DNA from: Chitinophaga pinensis
GTDB lineage: Bacteria; Bacteroidota; Bacteroidia; UKL13-3
DNA: 17,246 nt
Direction: 5' to 3'
Assembly: GCA_945875195.1 (NCBI GenBank)
Contig: CAMCJW010000024.1
Location: forward strand, 1 to 17,246
Shown here in pieces: positions 1 to 9,200 of this stretch. Each line of letters begins with the position of its first letter. Positions within the stretch are counted from its first letter, which is position 1. The notes under the pieces were generated by a model, which was given only the letters and a program-made list of their open reading frames with translations, was not told where the DNA came from and ran no database searches. The translations under genes and the position numbers were made by a program.

Positions 1-200
1 TCAGGACTAATTGTTACTGTATAATTGCCTACCCCATTCTCACCTATTTGGTTCAAACCGAATAAACCTGATTCATTTAAATCTGAACTAATCCTTACCT
101 CAATATTTCCAGCAATACTTCTATTGTTTAAAAACTCAAACATACCGCCAGATCCCGTTAGAGATGTGTAAGCCTGACCAACACCAACTTTAAATACTGT
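1..200 (-). repeat. Start of a fourth repeat unit (D), cut by the window edge
   Basis: Directly after the Ig-like domain of unit C the protein reads TVFKVGVGQAYTSLTGSGG, then NEVR/ISSDLNESG and NYTVTISP. This aligns with the openings of units B (ILVGAGNAITSLT, then YTLTIRP) and C (VLNVGPGETYRCLT, then YSLTIRP). The protein therefore continues into at least one more module of the same kind. About 66 residues are present here. Confidence 0.8.
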
Positions 201-3200
201 ATTGGCTGGAATAATTGGGAAAATTACATAGAAATTAGGATTAACTGGATGTGCTGATACCGTGTTAACATCTGAAGCAACCGCAAATGGAGCGGAAGAA
301 ATAATATTACCAGCCAAATCTTGAGCTAATACATAATAAAATACGGTATCATTTGAAGTTACGCCACCAACAGTGGTATAATCTAATGTAAAACTAAATG
401 TAGCACTATTTGCTGTTCCGCTATTGGTGGTCGCTGCAGCATTAGTGTATGCCCCATTTACTCCTTTTTTGTAATAAATCCTTGCAGCATTTGCACCAGT
501 TAAAGGTACGCCACCAAGATCAGAAACAACAACATTGCTTAAAGTTCTTGGACCAACATTGTCGCCAGTATTACCCAAAGTAGCAAAAGTAATAGTTGGA
601 GTTAATGCATCAGGAGTCATGGTAAATACACCTGCATGAGCACCAATATCTGCGCCAGTTAAGCCTGACCTGCTATTATTATCTATATCAACTGAAACCA
701 ATGAAGATATACTTGCATCTGCACCACCTTCAACAGGGTTAGAAGCATTTAACCTCAAATTTACCAATGATGCGTTTCCTGTGGCATTTTGGAAGAAAGG
801 AGCAGTGGCAACACCGCTATTGTAATCTAAGCCTGTTGTAACATTCCAACCGCCTGTTCCACGTAAAGAGCTGATATCGCTTAAAGTTCCGAATAACATG
901 GCACCGGTGCCAGTTGCTGCAAAAAGGTTATTGTTACTATTTAACCTCAATAGGTCATTTAACTTAACAGCATAATGGAATCCATTTGCTGAACCTAAGT
1001 TAGAAGAAGCATTATAAAAAATATTATTTCTTAGATTTAAAACAAATCCTGTGGTGATGGTTGAACTATTAAAAAATGCATAAGTTGGTGTAGTTCCAGC
1101 ATTTGGAGATGCACCAATGTAAACAGTATTATGATAATAATTGCAACCTGTGGTGGTATTATGAAAAATACCTCTCACCTCCATTTGATTACTGCTAGCT
1201 ATGCCCGCAGAATCAATACCCAAACGAATCATATTGTTACTAAAAGTACCAAATCCAGCATTGTTCTGAATACCAATAATTAGGCCATTGCCCAAACTAG
1301 TATTCCTCAAAGAATGAATAGTATTTCTGGTAATAAAGTTATTTCCAGTAGTGGTTCCTTGGTAAAATAAGCCAATAACTTGTGTGTTAGTAAAATTAGG
1401 CGTATTCAAGCTTAGTGAATGAATGGTATTTCCAGAAATGGTATTATTAATGCCACTTCCATTATAACTTAAACCAAGTATTGGACTAGCAGTTGTAGTT
1501 CCTGTACTAATACTATTCGTGCTCATATTGCTAATAGTATTTCCACTAACATTGATACCAGCTGGACTGTTTATAAATACGATACCTCCTATTTGAGTGG
1601 CAGCAGGAACTGTTGGCAAATTCCTCAAATTTATTATTGTATTATTTGATACAACTTGTGCGGCAACTGTTGAGGAATTAAATATACCATGAATTGCAGC
1701 AAAGGTACCAGAGCTTATAGATGAAGAAGGATTCGAAATCCCATTAATTGTGTTATTTGAAATATTATTTAATCCACCAGTTGCAAAAATACCATATGAG
1801 GTTGTAGAATGAACAGTAAAATTGAAATTCGAAAGGTTGCTAATTGCATTATTGGTAATTGTTTGTGAAGGACTAAATGACGAAATTCCAATACCCACCA
1901 AAGAAGAAGATGTGGTAGAACTTGAGCTTGTTGATTGGGTGGTAAGATTGCTAATTGAATTTCCCGTTACCAAAGAAAAATTGGTTGAACCACTAGACAC
2001 CATAATTCCTCTTACTGCAGCTATAGTACCAATATTATTGGCGAGCAAATTACGATTGGTATTACTTTGAATAGTAATATCTGAAGTAGTTGATGACTGA
2101 ATACCTACAACTGCTGAATTTGCATTACTGGTTAAACTATTTGCAGTAACTGAACCAATGGTATTATTGCTCACAACATTGATACCACCTGTTAAATTAA
2201 TGCCAATAATACCACCACTATTATTCACTACGTTTTGGATAATATTATTATTAATATAGGCACCAGTAACTGATCCTACAGCAATCCTCATACCTTCAAA
2301 ACCAGATGCATTTGCAGAATTAAAAGATGGTAAAGAGGCATTTGGACCAGAACCTCCAATGAAGTTTCCTACAATGGTATCATTATTTGAAAGAGTTGTA
2401 TTTTGAAACAATATTCCTAAAAATAACGCTGAGGTTGGCGGTGTATTTGAATTATGGTAAATATGGTTATTTCTTATACCAATATTGTTACCAGTGCCAG
2501 CATTCATGAACACAGCTGCTTGATTAAAACTATTAAAATAACAATTTTGAATAGTAATATTATCATTCTCCTTACCAACCGTACCTGACGAAACAATACC
2601 ATTTCCGGCATTGTTTGTGGTAGTATCCGCTCTAAAATAAGAGTTTGCTATGAGTATTGAATCATTACCTGTTGTATTGGTGGTTGAACCAATAGTAAAT
2701 AAAGTGTTAGTAGAACTCGACCTACCCTCAACTATTAAATTGGTAAAAGTATTTCTATTTGCATCATTGGTTAAACCAATAACACCCGAGGTTAAATTCC
2801 TATTTCTAATAACCAAATTGGTATCAGTTGAACTTCCTCCCGCACCAACACCAGTTAAGGTTAAATTATCCGTACCCACAAACCTTAAAGTTATACCAGC
2901 AAAATCACTTATAATTAACTTCTTGGTATTTAAACCTCCTGTGCCTGGTCTAATGGTTAATGAATAATTATAACTTCCTTGAACACCAGCTGAAGTTTCT
3001 AACCAACTATTTAAAGCAACTGCGCCACTTTCAATGAGGGTATCACCTGTTATATTGATGATTGTATTACCAGATAAAAATCCATTATTGATGGCATTAA
3101 ACAATCCTGTATCACCAGCACATGTTAAACATCTGTATGTTTCACCAGGACCAACATTTAAAACAGTTGGCAGGGGAGCAGAAATTAAATAGCTACTCAA

Positions 3201-6200
3201 AACGTTTGGCGAATCCAAAATTGAATTTACATCCGATGCGATACCAAATATAGGAGCTACTCTGGTATTTTGCGCGGCATCCTGAGCTACAAAGAAATAA
3301 TTAACTGTATCACCTAAAACAGCACCAATCGCAGAATGATCAAAGTCAAATGACCATGTTCCATTTGTTAAAATACCAGCATTCAATGTTCCTACAGCTG
3401 TTGTTAATGTTGCATTGCTATTCTTTTTATAATACATGGTTGGCCTTGAACCAAGTGTATTAGAAACTCCTACATTATCTGTGATGGTTACATTTATTGT
3501 TCTGTTTGTTAAAACTGCAGTGTTGGTTAAAGCTGTATAAGTTATTGATGGAGGGAATATATCTGGAGATTTTGTAAAATTACCTGCATCAGCTCCAATA
3601 TCCACGCCTGTAGAATCACTGCGAAGACCGCCATCAAAATCATCCAATACAACTAATGTTAAACTTGGATCACCAGCTCCTTCAGCAGGATTACTTGCAT
3701 TTAAACGCAAATTACCGGTTGATGCGTTACCAAATGTATTTCTAAACGAAGGATTTCCAGCACCACTATTGAAGTCGAATGGAGTTACTTGATTAGAAGC
3801 TTGCCAACTTGGCAAATTACCAGTTCCGGTAAATCCTTTAAAGAAGGTGTAATTTAAATTGCTTGCACCTAGTGTGGAAGTCCCAACCATTACATAAACG
3901 GCTCCATCAGTTGTATCTCCTACACTGAAAATATTGAAATTAGAAATAACAAAACTTGTTGAAGCTAGTTTCATCGCAGCATGCACACCACTTGTTAAAT
4001 AATTTCCTGTATTGAAATTAACTCCTTCATTCATGAAAATATTATTTTTAATATTAATGATTGATCCAAATGACTGAGTGGTTTGGTTAAAAGCAGCTGT
4101 GAAATGAGTGTTTAAAAATGTGGGTTGTTGTGCAAAGTTATTGGTTACATAAACAGAATTATGGTAAAAATTATTAGCAGAACTCGTTCCCAAAGATATA
4201 CCAAAGATATTGTACATACCTTGATTTAAAGGTGTTCCATCAGCATCAAATCCTAAACGCACCATGTTATTGGTATAGTTTGTTGTTCCTGCATTTGCAT
4301 AAATACCATGAATGGTAGCGGGATTAGTTGAGGCGCAACTGATGCTATGTATATTATTTCTATTGACCACATTAGTTCCCACAGTTGAAATTGAAGTATA
4401 TAATCCAATAAGTGATTGGCCAATATTTGCCAAATTATTTAAGCTATAAAGTGAATGAATAGTATTTCTTGAAACATTAATATTAGATGAACCACCATTA
4501 TAAGAAATACCAATTATTGCTGAGCCAGACAGAGTAGAACTTGAAGAAGAATATGAGTATAATTTCCTTACTATATTATCTGTTAGGGTTAAACTTGCCC
4601 CTGTGGCATAAAAACCTATAGTTTGAGTTAAACCAACGGCACTTTGGTTCAAAGTATCAACCAAGTTATTTGAAATTACCCCACCTGTTGAAGATGAGGT
4701 ATGCATTAAACCAATTAATGAAGCAGAGGTTGTTGTACCAGTACTTACATTTGAATTACTTAAATTTCTAATTTGATTTCCAGAAATATTATTTACACCT
4801 GATGTAGCAACTATACCTATAACCTTTACTGCCGAAAAACTTATACCAGTGTTATTAAGGTTAAAAATAAGATTATTGTTTATAGTTTGTGAACTTCCAA
4901 ACGAACTAACTGCAATTCCTACTAAGGAAGCTAAATTAGTTGATCCTGTATTTCCCGAAATAGTATTTAGATTATTAATGGTATTGTTATTAACGGTAAT
5001 TCCATTTGATGTATTTGACATCACAATTCCTTTTAAACTACCTGTTGTTAGCGCGTTAGTATGATTAATATTGGCAATAGTATTATTACTTGCAATAACT
5101 GCATTTGATCCACTATAAATTATCCCTGTAACTAATGCATTTCCTGCATGAATTATATTATTAGTAACTACACTACTTCCAATTGTATTTCCACTTACTC
5201 CTCCAATATTAGCTACACCGGCAGTAACTTGAATTCCAGTAAAAGTTGAAGCAGTGGTACTATTAAAATTAATATTTTGAATAGTATTTCCTTGAATACT
5301 CACCCCTGTTGCACTTCCTACAGAACAATTGATACCATTAAATGTAACTGCGCCAGTATTGGTTAATGATAAACCACCACAGAACCTTGCCCTACCACCA
5401 ATATAGTTTCCAGAAATGGTGTCACCATTACTAAAAGTATTGGAAATTTGAATTCCTGTTAAAGCTGTTGATGGTAAAAATGGATTGTTGTTGTAAAAAT
5501 GATTGTTATTAATAACCAAGGCATTTCCAGCACCAGTGGTTAATATCATACCTGCACTACTAAAGTTAAAAATATTGTTATTATTGATTGTAATGTTGTC
5601 ATTTTCTTTATTGGTAGTGCCTGTTAAATAAATAGCATTTGCATAAGGAGATGCAACTATTGCACTCGAATAAATATTACATCCTGTAATAGCAATATTA
5701 TCATTTCCTGATCCTACACCTGCTCCAGCAATTAAAACCAAGCCGCTAAATGTGCTTGTGTTTGCTCCTTTAATAACCAAATTAGTTAATGCATGATTTG
5801 AGGCATCATTTGAATATTGAAAAACAACAGCATTACTTGTATTCATAAACACCAAATTGGTATCTGTTGAGGCACCTGTTGGTGAAATACCTGTAAAGGT
5901 TACATTGCTTGCGCCGCTTAATCGGATCAATCCAGAAGCTGCTGCACCACTTACAACAAATTGAGTATTAGTGGCTGGACGAATAGTTAAAGTATAGCCA
6001 TAACTACCCAAGGCACCACCACTTACTTGCGCAATAGTGTTTAATTGAGCAGCTCCAGTTTCTGTTAAGTTACTAGTAATTTGCACATCTGTATTTGAAC
6101 TAATTGCACCGTTATTAATATTAAAGAACAACCCTGTTGCATCATTTGCGGTTAAACTTGTTATTGCATTTCCAGCACCTACCAAAATAGTAGAAGTTAA

Positions 6201-9200
6201 AGTACTGGTCATTCTATAATTATTAAGAATGGTATTTGGCGCAGGATTCGCAACTATTGTATTTACATCTGTAGCAACTGCATAAGGACTAGAGGAAACA
6301 ATATTTCCAACTAAATCTTGAGCCACCACATAATAATAAATAGAATCGTTTGGTGCAATTCCAGAAACCAATGAATGGTCTATTGTAAAACTCCACTGAC
6401 TAGAAGTGGCAGTTCCTAAGTCTAATGTACCCGCTGCACTTGCGTAAGTACCTAAATTATTTTTCTTGAAATATATCCTTGGAATGAACAAACCAGTTGT
6501 TGGAATGCCGCCACCATCAGTAATAGATACCGTAAGGGTTCTGTTACTTGTTAAGAAAGTATTTGCTAATGGCGTAAATGCAATAATTGGTGCAAAATTA
6601 TCTGTTGACAAAGTGAAATTACCTGCATCGGCACCAACATCAACTGGGGTTCTTGTGCCACGAGCCAAGCCATCAAAATTATCTGCAACAGAGGCTGTAG
6701 CGTCTCCCATTCCTTCGGCTGGAGTTGGAGATTGTAATTTAACGCTTCCTGTTATTGATGTACCAGTTGGCAATACAAAATTAGGATCACCAATACCGCT
6801 ATTACCATCTAATCTAGTGGCAGCAGCCCAGCCGGTTAAACCGGTAATGGTTGTATAAGCTGTTAAATTATTCATCCCCATTCTGCCACCAGTTCCTGGG
6901 AAATAATATAAATTGTTATTACTATTTAAAAAAGTAGTTCCTAAAACCTTTATGCCACAATGGAATCCAGTTCCACCTGAGGCCACATTGGCAAAAATAT
7001 TATTCCTAACATCTGCGGTTCCTGTTGCTAAAACACTTGTAAATTCTATTGCTGCAGTATTACTTGTTCCAGCTGCATGTGTTCCTGCTATATAAACCGT
7101 GTTATGATAAATTTTTAATCCTAAAGCACCACCCACATTTGAACCAGTAAAAAGTATACCTCTTCTAACAAATGGACCAGCTTGCATAACGCCAGCGGCA
7201 TCATACCCTAACCTAATTTGGTTATTTTGAACTGTAGCAACTGAATTGGTTATATTTAAGCCAGTAAACCCACCTGCAGCAGAGGTTACCAAGCTAAAAC
7301 TATGAATATTATTTCTGGTAATTAATGTTGTATTGTTTAAAAAGGTATTACTACTATTATGGGCTATCCCAGTTATAAATGCAGCGGCAGTTGTATTCGA
7401 ATTTGCCAAACTATGTATGGTATTTTGTGAAACTGTTTGGTTTAACCCTGTTGAATTAATATTTATTCCAATTATGGAAGGAGCAGTCTGACTTATTGCA
7501 GAACTATTGGTCAAAATTCTAGTAATAACATTTCCTGTCACAATATTCCCGGTTGCACCGGCCAAATAAATACCTTGAATTTCTGTCCCGCCCGCAATTG
7601 TTGGTATTGAGGTTAATGAATCAATTGTATTATTTGTAACTGTTGTAACCGATGTTCCAGATAACATCATCCCATTTAACATGGCATTAGTAGTAGTATT
7701 AACATTTGCTGTTGTTATAGTAGATAGATTTGATACTGTATTACTTGTTATGGTATTTGTACCACCACTTGCCATGACTCCGTTTAATTGCCATGCAGAG
7801 GCATTCCCTAACCTTAAGTTTTGTATGGTATTTCCAGAAATGGTATTAGTACCTCCTGAAACCAATAATCCATTTATAGCTGCTATTGTGGTTGAACCAC
7901 TAAATGTACTATTTGAATTGTAATTACTAATAATATTATTTTGAATTAAATTATTTGATCCAAAACCAGCGTAAGCTATACCAACCATTGTGTGTGTACC
8001 AGCTTGTAAATTTGAATTTACACCTAGAGAACCACCAATTGTGTTGTTTGAGAATACCAAAGATGTTGGACTTGATGAAACACCTATTCCTACAAAACCT
8101 GCGGCTAAAGCCGAACCAGTATTGGTACCTAACAATTTTATGTTATATACACCATTTCCTGTTATAGTTTGTGTACCTGAACCAGCAGAACTTAATATTC
8201 CTCTGAAGGCAGCAGCTGTTCCAATATTGGTCATATTAATATTGGCTATGGTATTATTGGTAATGGTATGAATACCACTTGAAGTATTTGAAATACCAAC
8301 AATAGCTCCATTGTTCGCAGATACAATACTATTTGCTGTTGAGGCATGTCCAATAATGTTTGGTCCTGATCCACCTATTAAGAAACTACCAGCACTTTGG
8401 GTTTGAATACCAGTTAAGGAACGAGATCCAGCTGTGGCACTCATATTGATATTTTGAATCACATTGTTCTGAATCAAAGTTTGTGTAGCACTAGTTGTAT
8501 TAGAGGCAACAATTGCGGTAAACGAACCAAATGTTCCAGAAAAATTTAATGCTGAACCAGCACACATTGGCGCTGTCCCTCCAAAATAATTATTACTGAT
8601 TACATGTCCAAATGAATTGGCAGTTCCTGTTGATGGCACAAAATTAATGGCAACCATTGCAGATGTACTTACATTTAATGCAGTAGTATCATAAAAACTA
8701 TTACCTGTTATGTTCCAATAAGCTCCATTTCCTGAACCAGTTGAGGCTACCGAAATACCGCTGTTTAAAAAGTTATAGAAATTATTATTGCTAATGGTAT
8801 AGTAATCATTTTGTGCAGCCAATGATTGACCAGCTGCGTAAATTCCATTTGCCAATGTTGGAGCGATAGCAGTATTTGCATAACTTCTAATATTGTTGTT
8901 CATGATAGCAATACTATCATTACCATTCACTCCAGTTGTACCTCCAATGGCAATTGCACCAGATATTGTTGAAGTATTCGCACTCTTAATAAAACAATGC
9001 TGAACTATTACCCCTTTGGCATCATTTACAATATTAATTGCAGGGTTAGCTCCGTTTCCATTGCTAATAACCATGGTATTTGAAGTTCCCGTTCCACCCG
9101 GTCTACCATCAAAAGACACATATTGAGCGCCATTTAAGTTAAAAATAGAAAATGCTCCTGCAGCTAAATTTTCAATCAAAACTCCCGTTGAAGAACTAAC

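Noticed and set aside
1822..8271. Several plus-strand open frames of 60-130 codons inside 1-10475 (for example 1822-2070, 2650-2967, 6466-6858, 7681-7923)
   Set aside because: They lie antisense to the giant gene, are Val/Leu/Pro-rich as expected from the complement of Asn/Thr/Gly codons, and resemble no family.
1200..8500. Regular short DNA repeats (such as variants of attgtattatt) that might suggest a CRISPR array or non-coding repeat
   Set aside because: They follow the coding frame and vary at third positions; they encode beta-helix rungs such as NNTI. There is no constant repeat with unique spacers.
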